Assembly: GCF_000698575.1 (NCBI RefSeq)
Contig: NZ_JFHD01000004.1
Span: 186,001-250,000 of the forward strand
DNA length: 64,000 nucleotides
Source of the DNA: Caballeronia zhejiangensis
GTDB taxonomy: Bacteria > Pseudomonadota > Gammaproteobacteria > Burkholderiales > Burkholderiaceae
Direction: 5' to 3'
The notes beneath the pieces were generated by a model. That model did no database searches, had not been told where the DNA came from, and saw only the letters and a program-made list of their open reading frames with translations. The position numbers were made by a program, and so were the translations under genes. This document shows, in pieces, positions 52,575 to 60,344 of this stretch (positions are counted from its first letter, which is position 1; each line of letters opens with the position of its first letter).

Positions 52575-53888
52575 TCAGAAAGTCTCTTCCTGCGGCTCCG
52601 GCCCGCGCGTCGGCGCATCCGGCTGGGCGAGCTTCACGGCGCGGCCGGTGCGCGCCGATTCGTAGATCGCGTCGATGATCCGCTGATCCTGCAAGCCTTC
52701 CTCGCCCGGCGTGTGCGGCACGAGATCGTCCTTCACGCAGACCGACATGTGATCGATTTCGCGCGCGAACTGGTTCTGCGGATCGATCTGCACTTCGGTC
52801 GTCGCGCTCTTGCCGTCGACGAGCATGCCGTGACGCAAGCGCAATCCGTTATAGCCGAACGCCGGATCCATCTCGACCCAGCCTTGTGCGCCTTGCAGCC
52901 TGAAGAAACGGGATTCGTGGCTTGCATAACTCGACATGCACGTCGCCGTGAGTCCGCTCGGAAAGCGCAGGATGAAGTGCACCGATTCCTCGACCTCGGC
53001 AAAGCGCGGATCGCCTTGCGGGCGATGCACCGTCGCGACGACTTCCATCGGCTCTTCGTTCGACAGAAAGCGCGCCGCGTTGAGGCAATAGAGGCCGATG
53101 TCGGGCATTGCGCCACCGCCCGCGAGCGCCTTCTTCAAGCGCCATTGCGATGGATCGCCCACATTTTGCGAATTTCCCGCGATGAACTCGCGCAATGTGC
53201 CGAGCTTCTTCTCCTTGACCATCTTCGCAACCATGCGATCCATCGGCTCGTATTGGCTGCGATACGCGATCATCAGCTTGCGATTGGCGCGCTTCATCGC
53301 TTCGACCATCGCCTCGCAGTCGGCGGCATTGTTCGCCATCGGCTTCTCGCAGAGCACATGCTTGCCGATCTTCGCCGCGCGCAGCGTGAACGCCTTGTGC
53401 ATGCCGTTCGGCAACACGATATACACGACGTGCACGCGCGGATTGTCTGCAAGACGCTCGAAGTCCTGATAATCGTGGATGTCGGCATCGGCGATGCCGT
53501 ATTGACGCGCGACGCGCCGCGCCTTTTCGCGATCGCCGGAAACCAGCGCCGCCACCTTCGAGTATTTGCATTGCGCGAGCGCGGGCAGAATCTGATTCAA
53601 CGAAAGACGTCCGAGCCCGACGATCGCATAGCCGATGCGCGCGTCGGGCGGCAGATTCGCGTCGGGCGTTTCTTCCTTCTGCTCCGTGTTCGGATCTTGA
53701 ATCAGCGGCAGCTTGACCTGATTGGCATCGGCACCTGAAGGACCGGCGGCCCATGCGCTGCCGGTTCCGGCCGCGAGCGCGACTGCAATGCCCGCGCCGC
53801 CGCGTGTCAGAAACGAACGGCGCCCCGCTTCCGGTTCGGCGGGCGCGGCGTTGGGCAAAAGCTGATCGGGTTGGCCGCGAAAAGGCAT
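52575..53888 (-). CDS. Tat-exported Gfo/Idh/MocA oxidoreductase, glucose-fructose-oxidoreductase-like
   Basis: About 437 residues. The N-terminus contains RRSFLTRGGAGIAVALAAG and then GSAWAA, a twin-arginine signal, so the enzyme is exported folded with its cofactor. The NAD(P)-binding domain has AIVGLGRLSLNQILPAL and the hallmark CEKPMANN. The C-terminal domain has GGGAMPDIGLYCLNAARFL. Known relatives include Zymomonas glucose-fructose oxidoreductase with tightly bound NADP. ATG 53888 has GGAG close before it. Probably a periplasmic sugar oxidoreductase; the partner sugar is unknown. Confidence 0.93.
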   Translation of the reverse strand: MPFRGQPDQLLPNAAPAEPEAGRRSFLTRGGAGIAVALAAGTGSAWAAGPSGADANQVKLPLIQDPNTEQKEETPDANLPPDARIGYAIVGLGRLSLNQILPALAQCKYSKVAALVSGDREKARRVARQYGIADADIHDYQDFERLADNPRVHVVYIVLPNGMHKAFTLRAAKIGKHVLCEKPMANNAADCEAMVEAMKRANRKLMIAYRSQYEPMDRMVAKMVKEKKLGTLREFIAGNSQNVGDPSQWRLKKALAGGGAMPDIGLYCLNAARFLSNEEPMEVVATVHRPQGDPRFAEVEESVHFILRFPSGLTATCMSSYASHESRFFRLQGAQGWVEMDPAFGYNGLRLRHGMLVDGKSATTEVQIDPQNQFAREIDHMSVCVKDDLVPHTPGEEGLQDQRIIDAIYESARTGRAVKLAQPDAPTRGPEPQEETF

Positions 53889-54061
53889 GGAGAACTCCGG
53901 CGGGGAAATGTGATCCCTGCGTTCAGCATTGCGCGTGCCATTCGAAGTAAGCTTGTTGGTTAGCGAGTCGTCGATGAGGATTGAGCGCTGCGCGGGTCGG
54001 TTCACCGCCGAACGCACAACGCTACGATAAGCGCATCACCATTCCTTTTGGAGCGCACACG

Positions 54062-54436
54062 ATGCTTTCAGATATTTACAGGCAATACATCGCTTGCCTG
54101 AATGCGCGCGACTGGCCGAATCTCGGCGCGTTCGTTCACGATGCGCTGCAGTACAACGCGCGCGCGCTCACGCTCGATGACTATCGCGAGCTCCTGAAGA
54201 AAGATGTGCGCGAAATTCCGGACCTCCGCTTCGATATCGAACTGCTGATAGCGGAGCCGCCGCGCGTCGCTTGCCGGTTGCGCTTCGAATGCACGCCGAA
54301 GGCTGACTTCCTCGGCCTGCATATCGATGGAAGACGCGTCGTGTTTTGCGAGAACGTCTTCTATGAGTTCCGCGATGGCAAGATCGAGCGCGTGTGGTCC
54401 GTTATCGATAAAGCGGCGATCGAAGCGCAGCTTTAG
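54062..54436 (+). CDS. SnoaL-like / ester-cyclase-family small protein
   Basis: 124 residues of the NTF2-like alpha+beta barrel: YRQYIACLNARDWPNLGAFV near the N-terminus, then YRELLKKDVREIPDLRFDIE and FYEFRDGKIERVWSVIDKAA, the order of SnoaL-type polyketide cyclase-like proteins. Such proteins bind small hydrophobic ligands; many have no known reaction. ATG 54062 is preferred over an extended frame from 53981. The stop overlaps the stop of the convergent ATPase gene. Confidence 0.88.
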   Translation: MLSDIYRQYIACLNARDWPNLGAFVHDALQYNARALTLDDYRELLKKDVREIPDLRFDIELLIAEPPRVACRLRFECTPKADFLGLHIDGRRVVFCENVFYEFRDGKIERVWSVIDKAAIEAQL

Positions 54437-55203
54437 GCCGCTTCGGTAAAGAAGCTGTCCACGATATCGTCGCGCAACCTGGCGACCTTGCTATCTCCAA
54501 CCTTTCGCGGCCGCGGCAGCGATACATCCACCACTTCCCCGATGCGTCCCGGCCGCGCCTGCATCACCACGATCCGGTCCGACAGCAGCACGGCTTCCTC
54601 CACATCGTGCGTGACGAGCACCATCGTGATCCGTTCATGCTCCCATATCCGCTGCAATTCGAGCTGCAAGCGGCTTCGCGTAAGTGCGTCGAGCGCACCG
54701 AAGGGTTCATCGAGCAACAGCAGACGCGGCCGGTTCACCAGTCCTCGCGCAATCGCAACGCGCTGCGCCATGCCGCCCGATAACTGATGCGGATAAAGCC
54801 GCTCGTAGCCCTTCAATCCGACGAGCTCGATATGCTCGGCCACCGCGCGCGCCTTCTCGGCCTTCGATAACGGCGCGTTGCGCAACGCGACCGCGACGTT
54901 CTGCGCGACATCGAGCCACGGAAACAGCCGATGATCCTGAAACACGATGCCGCGCGACAGATCCGTCGTCACGACGCGTTCGCCGCCGAAATCGATCTCG
55001 CCGTCGTAATCGCCATCGAGGCCCGCGATGAGCCGCAGCAACGTCGACTTTCCGCAACCGCTCGCCCCGACGATGCTCACGAACTCGCCGCTCGCAATCG
55101 ACAGCTCGATGCGATCGAGCACCGGCGGCCCCGCATCGCCAGCGAAGCGCTTGCTCACGTGCCGCAGCGTCAGGCCACTGTCTTGCTCTATTTGCGTCGT
55201 CAT
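54433..55203 (-). CDS. Taurine/sulfonate-type ABC importer ATPase
   Basis: 256 residues. Walker A GASGCGKST, VFQDHRLFPWLDVAQNV, LSGGMAQRVAIARGL, LLLLDEPFGALDALTR and VTHDVEEAVLLSDRI are the SsuB/TauB pattern. The ATG 55203 has GAGGAG eight bases before it; the frame is open further upstream but without a better start. Last gene of a five-gene leftward operon headed by a TauD-like dioxygenase. Confidence 0.95.
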   Translation of the reverse strand: MTTQIEQDSGLTLRHVSKRFAGDAGPPVLDRIELSIASGEFVSIVGASGCGKSTLLRLIAGLDGDYDGEIDFGGERVVTTDLSRGIVFQDHRLFPWLDVAQNVAVALRNAPLSKAEKARAVAEHIELVGLKGYERLYPHQLSGGMAQRVAIARGLVNRPRLLLLDEPFGALDALTRSRLQLELQRIWEHERITMVLVTHDVEEAVLLSDRIVVMQARPGRIGEVVDVSLPRPRKVGDSKVARLRDDIVDSFFTEAA

Positions 55204-55216
55204 ATCCGGATTCTCC

Positions 55217-55999
55217 TCAAGCCGCGCGCGACGCGCCGAACCAGCGCCGCTGCACGCCGCGTGCGAAAGCATTCAACGCCCACCCCGTCAAACCGACCAC
55301 GATCACGCCGAACACGACGAGATCCATACGAAACTGTTCGCTGCCATCGACGAGCGTATTGCCTATGCCGCTGCCCGCAACGAGCAGATACTCCGCGCCG
55401 AGCGTCGCGAGCCACGAATAGATGAGCGCCAGATACACGCCCGTGAAGATGGACGGCAACGCTGCGGGCACCACGACATAGGCCACCGTTTGCAGCCTGC
55501 CATAGCGATATGCGCGCGCCACGTCGAGCCAGTTCGCGGGAACGGCGCGGATGCCGTCGCTCGTATGCATCACGACGGGCACGAGCGCGGCAAGCGACAG
55601 GAACACGACCTTCGCGACATCGCCGAGTCCGAACCACACGGAGATCAACGGAATCCACGCGAACAGCGACACTTGCTTGAACGTGTTGAAGCTCGGTGCG
55701 ATCGCGCGATTCGCGAGCTTCGATATGCCGAGCAATGCGCCGAGCGCGAGGCCGAGACTGGTGCCGATCGCAAAGCCCGTCAACTCGCGCGCAAGCGATG
55801 CCGACAACGCACGCGCGAGCGCCCCGCTGCGGACCTGATCGACCGCCGTACTCCACACGTGTGCAGGCGAAACCATCACGCCTCGCCCCACTTGCGCATC
55901 GCGCGACACGTACCACCACACGGCGAGCGCGGCTATCGGCAGCACGAGTCCGCGCCACGATCCTTTGACTGTTCCCGCTTCCCAATCCAGAGTCGACAT
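55217..55999 (-). CDS. Taurine/sulfonate-type ABC importer permease A
   Basis: 260 residues with about six membrane helices and the coupling segment WLDVARAYRYGRLQTVAYVV followed by VPAALPSIFTGVYLAL, as in SsuC/TauC. It lies nine bases after permease B and 13 bases before the ATPase. Having a second, different permease next to it is unusual for this importer family. Confidence 0.94.
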   Translation of the reverse strand: MSTLDWEAGTVKGSWRGLVLPIAALAVWWYVSRDAQVGRGVMVSPAHVWSTAVDQVRSGALARALSASLARELTGFAIGTSLGLALGALLGISKLANRAIAPSFNTFKQVSLFAWIPLISVWFGLGDVAKVVFLSLAALVPVVMHTSDGIRAVPANWLDVARAYRYGRLQTVAYVVVPAALPSIFTGVYLALIYSWLATLGAEYLLVAGSGIGNTLVDGSEQFRMDLVVFGVIVVGLTGWALNAFARGVQRRWFGASRAA

Positions 56000-56008
56000 G
56001 GCTGATCC

Positions 56009-56833
56009 TCAATTGACGCGGCCGCGTTGCAGCTTGCGCTCGAATGCATCGAGCAGGCGATCTGCCGCATAGCCGATTGCGCCGACGATCAGCACCGCGG
56101 CCAGCACGAGATCAAGCTGAAAAAGCTGACGTCCATACACGATCAGATAACCCAGCCCTTCCGACGACGCGACGAGCTCGACGACGACGAGCGTCAGCCA
56201 CGCTTTCGTGAACGCGAGCCGCACGCCCGTGCCGATGACCGGAATCGCGGACGGCAAAGTCACGCGGGTGATGACTTGCCAGCGCGTATAGCGATACACC
56301 GACGCAACTTCCTGCAACGCACGCGGCGTGCCGCGAAAGCCTTGCAGTGTCGAGAGCGTGGCGGGCACGAGCGCCGCATGCCCGATCAGCAGATACTTCA
56401 GCGGCTCGCCGATGCCGACGACGATCATGAGAAACGGCAACCAGCCGAGCACCGGCACTTGCACGATCGCGTTGAAGCTCGGCAGGACGTAGGCTTCCAG
56501 CGTGCGCGACAGGCCGAGCAATCCGCCGAGCGCGATGCCGAGCAGCACGCCGCCGCCGAATCCGACAGCGGCGCGCGTCGTGCTCGCCAGCAGATGCGTC
56601 CACAACTCGCCGCTCTTCGCGAGTGCGCCGAGCGTTTCGAAGACGAGCGCGGGCGCCGGCAACACTTGCGCGGAGATCCAGCCGTAGTGCGAGCCGAGCA
56701 CCCACAGCAACGCGCAGACGCTGGGCACGATCCACGGCAACGCAGTCCAGCCGATCGTGCGCCACGCATCAGTTGATGACATTCCGCGCGCACGATCCGC
56801 GGGCTGAAACACACGCGTCAGTGCATTGGCCAT
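56009..56833 (-). CDS. Taurine/sulfonate-type ABC importer permease B
   Basis: 274 residues with about six membrane helices. The coupling segment is LQEVASVYRYTRWQVITRVT followed by LPSAIPVIGTGVRLAF. Its start is adjacent to the binding-protein stop. It is about as long as permease A but diverged, so the two could form a heterodimeric channel, which SsuC/TauC importers normally do not need. Confidence 0.94.
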   Translation of the reverse strand: MANALTRVFQPADRARGMSSTDAWRTIGWTALPWIVPSVCALLWVLGSHYGWISAQVLPAPALVFETLGALAKSGELWTHLLASTTRAAVGFGGGVLLGIALGGLLGLSRTLEAYVLPSFNAIVQVPVLGWLPFLMIVVGIGEPLKYLLIGHAALVPATLSTLQGFRGTPRALQEVASVYRYTRWQVITRVTLPSAIPVIGTGVRLAFTKAWLTLVVVELVASSEGLGYLIVYGRQLFQLDLVLAAVLIVGAIGYAADRLLDAFERKLQRGRVN

Positions 56834-57919
56834 TTATCTGTTCTCCGCGAGACGTTCGCCGGAAGGCTTGCCCGTTGCATCGAAACGCGGCCAGTAGGCT
56901 TCGAGCTTCAGCGACTTCAGCGCCTGATCCAGATACTTCGGCTCGAACCATCCATTCACGCTGACGGGCTGACGAATCAGATTCAGACGCAACGCATCGT
57001 CGGCGACGGCCTGATAACGCGCGACCAGAAACGGATCGATGAGCGGCGACATGCGGTCCTTCATCGATTGATTCGCAAACTCGGACGACCACGATTCGAC
57101 CGGCACGCCGCTCTTCGCCCACAACGCGAAGAGTGCATTGCGATTGGTTTCATCGGACGACCATTGCGCGGCCTGCACCACGGCGGTCACGACCTTCTGC
57201 ACCGTGTCGGGATGCGCGCGCTCGTAGTCTTCGAGCACGAGAAGATGCGCCTGGCGCGTGAACTGCACGCCGTCATCGCGCGATGCATAGACGATCTTCG
57301 CGAGCCCCTGACGTTGCAGCTTGAAGAGCGAGTAGTCGAGGAACACCGCATCGACGCCCTTCGACGCCAGCGCGGCCTGCGAGGCAGCGGTATCGAGATT
57401 GATGACGCGCAGATCGCGTTCGCTGAGGCCGTTTTGCTTCAGCACGTTATCGGCGACGAGTTGCAGATTCGTCCCGCGAAAGATGCCGACGCGCTTGCCC
57501 TTCAGATCCTTGACGCTCTTGATGTCCGAATCAGGAGGCACCGCGAGGTACACACCGGTCCGGACGTTCGACGCCAGCAGCAGATGCGTCTTCAATCCGT
57601 TCGCGCGGCCGAGCACGGAAGGCAAATCGCCCTGATACGCGAAGTCGAGCTGCTTGTTCGCGAGCGCCTCGTTGACGGCGGGTCCCGCGCCCTTGAAGAA
57701 GATCCACTCGACCTTGATGTGCTCGGGCTGCAACGCATCTTCGACGCGATGCTGCAAAAGCGCGGTCGCCGCGGGCGAGCCGCCGAAAACGGGCGGATCG
57801 CCGGTTCCCTGCTGCGCGACGCCGATGCGCACCACGGCCGGATCGGCGGCCTGCGCGGGACCGATGAGCGCAGCGAACAGCGTCGCCGCGCCGACGAAGA
57901 GCTTGAATCGTAGTGTCAT
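56834..57919 (-). CDS. Taurine/sulfonate-type ABC importer, periplasmic binding protein
   Basis: About 361 residues from ATG 57919, giving a clear signal peptide (LRFKLFVGAATLFAALIG, cleavage near AQAA). The mature protein has the SsuA/TauA pattern: VVRIGVAQQGTGDPPVFGG, NEALANKQLDFAYQGDLPSV, SVKDLKGKRVGIFRGTNLQL, ASKGVDAVFLDYSLFKLQ. It delivers a sulfonate, sulfate ester or related anion to permeases A and B. The frame extends upstream to 57982 but without a signal. Confidence 0.93.
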   Translation of the reverse strand: MTLRFKLFVGAATLFAALIGPAQAADPAVVRIGVAQQGTGDPPVFGGSPAATALLQHRVEDALQPEHIKVEWIFFKGAGPAVNEALANKQLDFAYQGDLPSVLGRANGLKTHLLLASNVRTGVYLAVPPDSDIKSVKDLKGKRVGIFRGTNLQLVADNVLKQNGLSERDLRVINLDTAASQAALASKGVDAVFLDYSLFKLQRQGLAKIVYASRDDGVQFTRQAHLLVLEDYERAHPDTVQKVVTAVVQAAQWSSDETNRNALFALWAKSGVPVESWSSEFANQSMKDRMSPLIDPFLVARYQAVADDALRLNLIRQPVSVNGWFEPKYLDQALKSLKLEAYWPRFDATGKPSGERLAENR

Positions 57920-57985
57920 CGTGCAATGAGAAAGAGTGGATCGCCGGCGATGCGATCGCCGGTGCATGGGGTATCGCGCCACGCG

Positions 57986-58924
57986 TCAGGCGGTGCGCGT
58001 TTCCTGCTTGACGATGCGGCTCTTGCGCCCGTCGATGCCTACGGGCACATCGCCGTGCACGGTCGCGCGACGCACGACGCGATGCGCATCGGCGTAATCG
58101 GCCACCGCGTAATGCTGCGTCGCGCGGTTGTCCCAGATCGCGACATCGCCTTGCGTCCAGCGCCAGCGCACGGTGTTTTCGAGGCGCGTGACGTGATCGT
58201 GGAAGATTTCGGCGAGACGGTCCGAATCGCGCTGCGAAAGACCGATGAAGCGCTGCACGAAGTGACCCAGCACGAGCGTGCGTTCGCCCGTTTCCGGATG
58301 CACGCGCACGACCGGATGCTCCGTTTCATAGAGCGTCGAGGTGAATTGCTTGCGGTACTCGCGCTCGGATTCCGTATCGGGCACGTTGCGCGTGGCGGCA
58401 TAGTCGTAGGCGTTCGAATGCAGCGCCCAGAGTTTGTCGGCGAGATCGCGCAGCGCTTCCGGCAGGTTCGCATATGCGGCGGCCGTGTTGGCCCATACCG
58501 TGTCGCCGCCGGCGGGCGGGATCACGACGCCGCGCAGAATCGAAATCTTCGGATAAGCATCGACGAACGTGACGTCCGTATGCCATGAATTCGCGCGCGT
58601 GCCATGCTTCGAATCGAGTTCGAGCAGACGGCTTCCGCTCGAAAGCGACGGCACGGTCGGATGCGCGACGGTCTCGCCGAAACGCGCGGCGAAGGCTTCC
58701 TGCGCGGCGTCGTCGAGATGCGACTGGCCGCGGAAGAACAGAACCTTGTGTTCGAGCAGCGCATTGTTGATCGCGGCGATGGCGTTATCGTCGAGATCGG
58801 CGGAAAGCGTCACGCCGCGCACTTCGGCGCCGATGCGCCCGCCGATCGGGCGCACCTGGAACGGTTCATTCGACGTGACGGGAGACAGCGTGGATTCGGC
58901 GGCGAGCGTGGAAAGTTCGGACAT
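57986..58924 (-). CDS. TauD/AtsK-family Fe(II)/2-oxoglutarate dioxygenase
   Basis: 312 residues. The iron ligands are seen as His115 and Asp117 in SWHTDVTFVDAYP, and the distal His with the 2-oxoglutarate Arg in DAHRVVRRATVHGD. Other family marks: HKVLFFRGQSHLDDAAQEAF, GDTVWANTAAAY and YETEHPVVRVHPETGER. These enzymes hydroxylate the carbon next to a sulfonate or sulfate group and release sulfite or sulfate. The AITQHYAVADY region looks like alkylsulfatase AtsK as much as TauD. GGAG precedes ATG 58924. First gene of the operon; the shared element lies about 90 bases upstream. Confidence 0.95.
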   Translation of the reverse strand: MSELSTLAAESTLSPVTSNEPFQVRPIGGRIGAEVRGVTLSADLDDNAIAAINNALLEHKVLFFRGQSHLDDAAQEAFAARFGETVAHPTVPSLSSGSRLLELDSKHGTRANSWHTDVTFVDAYPKISILRGVVIPPAGGDTVWANTAAAYANLPEALRDLADKLWALHSNAYDYAATRNVPDTESEREYRKQFTSTLYETEHPVVRVHPETGERTLVLGHFVQRFIGLSQRDSDRLAEIFHDHVTRLENTVRWRWTQGDVAIWDNRATQHYAVADYADAHRVVRRATVHGDVPVGIDGRKSRIVKQETRTA

Positions 58925-59012
58925 CGAAAATCTCCGTTGTGGTTTGCGTTTGTCGGATGCAGGCCGCATTCAATGCGACGGAAACATTGAAGCATCGACA
59001 AGACGCGTCGCC

Positions 59013-59033
59013 AACGAAGCGTTTCGACTATGC
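59013..59033 (-). promoter_or_regulatory. Shared sulfur-locus element, copy 3
   Basis: AACGAAGCGTTT, five bases, ATGC (continuing as ATGCAT). The first half is the inverted repeat AACG-AAG-CGTT. On the minus strand it runs into TTGGCG with TTCAAT 17 bases on, a possible promoter of the TauD-like operon, about 90 bases before its start. Confidence 0.6.
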
Positions 59034-59191
59034 ATATCGCTGCAATCCCGCGATGCTTTCCCGCAGCTCGCCCATTGCGCGCCGTAGCCGAATTCGTTCG
59101 TTGCTTTCGCGGCCGCGTGCGATGCCTTCCTCTGCGATACCGAGTTACCTTTTCGTATTTGCAGCGCGTACCAGGCTTGCTCGGCAGTACC

Positions 59192-60022
59192 TCAGAAGAA
59201 CAGCAGGCTGCGCAACTCGATGCTGCGGCGTGGCCGTGCATCGGGCGGCGATGCGGGATCGTCGAAGGCCGTGTGCGCGGTGAAACGCGCAACGCCGTCG
59301 CCGGCCGAGTCGTAGATCTTGATGAGCAGCGCCTCGTCGGGCGACATCAGCGGGAAGTAGTACCAGCGATGCAGCGGGTTATGCACGAACGCGTAGGTTT
59401 CGCCCGTCATCGTCGGATAGATGAAGTCCTGCGCGACCGCATCGCGTTCGTCGATGCTGCGCGAATCGCACAATGCGAGCGGTGACGATTCCACGACCTC
59501 GCCCACCGGCCGCCACAGATTGACGATCGCAAAGCGCCCTTGCAGCAGGCGGGCGGCTTCATCGGCGGGAAGATGATCGCGCACCCGGCGCGGCCCGGAA
59601 ACGAAGGTCTGATCGTTGTGGATCAGATGCACCGGCTCCTTCACGCCGTTCGCGCGTGCCGCCGCGCCATCCCGCAGTGTGTGATCGAAGATGACGACGC
59701 GCTTCGCCCCCGTCCATTGCTTCAGCAGGCGCTCGGATTGCGGGTAGTAGACCGAACGAATCGCGGCATCGTCGGAGAAATCGCTGAGCGCGCTCGCTTC
59801 GCGATGCAACTCGAAACCATTCCGGTCCAGCGACAGGCCGCCCGGCGGCGGTCGCAGCCGCGCATTCGAAATCCTCACCGCGTGCGTGCGATATTCGCCG
59901 GTGCGGCGCGGCACGCCGGGCGGCGGATCGTAGGCGTAGGAGGCGGGCTTCACGCCCGTAGGCACGAGATAGTTCAACCCGGCCTCGACTTCGACCGGCT
60001 GCTCGATCACGACATCGCTCAT
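59192..60022 (-). CDS. CmcJ/NvfI-family oxygenase
   Basis: 276 residues. Family marks: NYLVPTGVKPASYAYDPPPG, VVIFDHTLRDG, VHLIHNDQTF, RFAIVNLWRPVGEVVESSPL, YAFVHNPLHRWYYFPLMSPD, DEALLIKIYDS and RFTAHTAFDDP. The family (cephamycin CmcJ, fungal NvfI and AsaB) comprises 2-oxoglutarate/iron-type oxygenases mostly seen in natural-product pathways. Possible iron ligands are His and Asp in HND and His in TAHTAF. It stands alone between two sulfur operons and has the shared element about 63 bases upstream, so a role in organosulfur oxidation is inferred. The ribosome site is weak. Confidence 0.88.
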   Translation of the reverse strand: MSDVVIEQPVEVEAGLNYLVPTGVKPASYAYDPPPGVPRRTGEYRTHAVRISNARLRPPPGGLSLDRNGFELHREASALSDFSDDAAIRSVYYPQSERLLKQWTGAKRVVIFDHTLRDGAAARANGVKEPVHLIHNDQTFVSGPRRVRDHLPADEAARLLQGRFAIVNLWRPVGEVVESSPLALCDSRSIDERDAVAQDFIYPTMTGETYAFVHNPLHRWYYFPLMSPDEALLIKIYDSAGDGVARFTAHTAFDDPASPPDARPRRSIELRSLLFF

Positions 60023-60344
60023 GATTGCACGCCCCGCTGGCTAGGTTCGACAGATCGAATCTAGGCTCGCCGGAACGGTTCAACAACGAAGCTTTTCTGC
60101 AATGCATTGCACGCGAGGAACCCGCGGCATCGTCAGACGGTCGATCAGCCCGAGCGCAAGCGCGACCAGCGGTGGCTCGAGGTTATAGCTGCTCGCCTGG
60201 CCCACGCGCCTGCCGCGAAGATGGCCGTCGACACCAGATAACGGCGAATAGCGGCGATTGCGCTTAGCTTCTGATGATTCATCGTTTAGCGTTGGCGCAC
60301 GGGTTGCAGATAATCGACGCTTTCACGAATCACATCGGAGCGCC
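60023..60344. other. Divergent intergenic region between two sulfur-related units
   Basis: About 320 bases. The left part carries shared element copy 4. The right part (60265-60340) must drive the DszC-like operon and contains the rightward GCTTAGCTT and TTAGCGTTGG segments, only loosely like the element. No gene is seen. Confidence 0.5.
60085..60105 (-). promoter_or_regulatory. Shared sulfur-locus element, copy 4
   Basis: AACGAAGCTTTT, five bases, ATGC (continuing as ATGCAT). Same spacing as copies 2 and 3. On the minus strand it abuts TTGTTG with TAGATT about 17 bases on. It lies about 63 bases before the CmcJ/NvfI-type gene. Confidence 0.55.

Noticed and set aside
52458..53738. Long rightward frame opposite the Gfo/Idh/MocA gene
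   Set aside because: Antisense shadow. The leftward gene has a Tat signal, a Rossmann motif and EKP. Only the first 40 codons, outside the leftward gene, look protein-like and are listed as a possible fragment.
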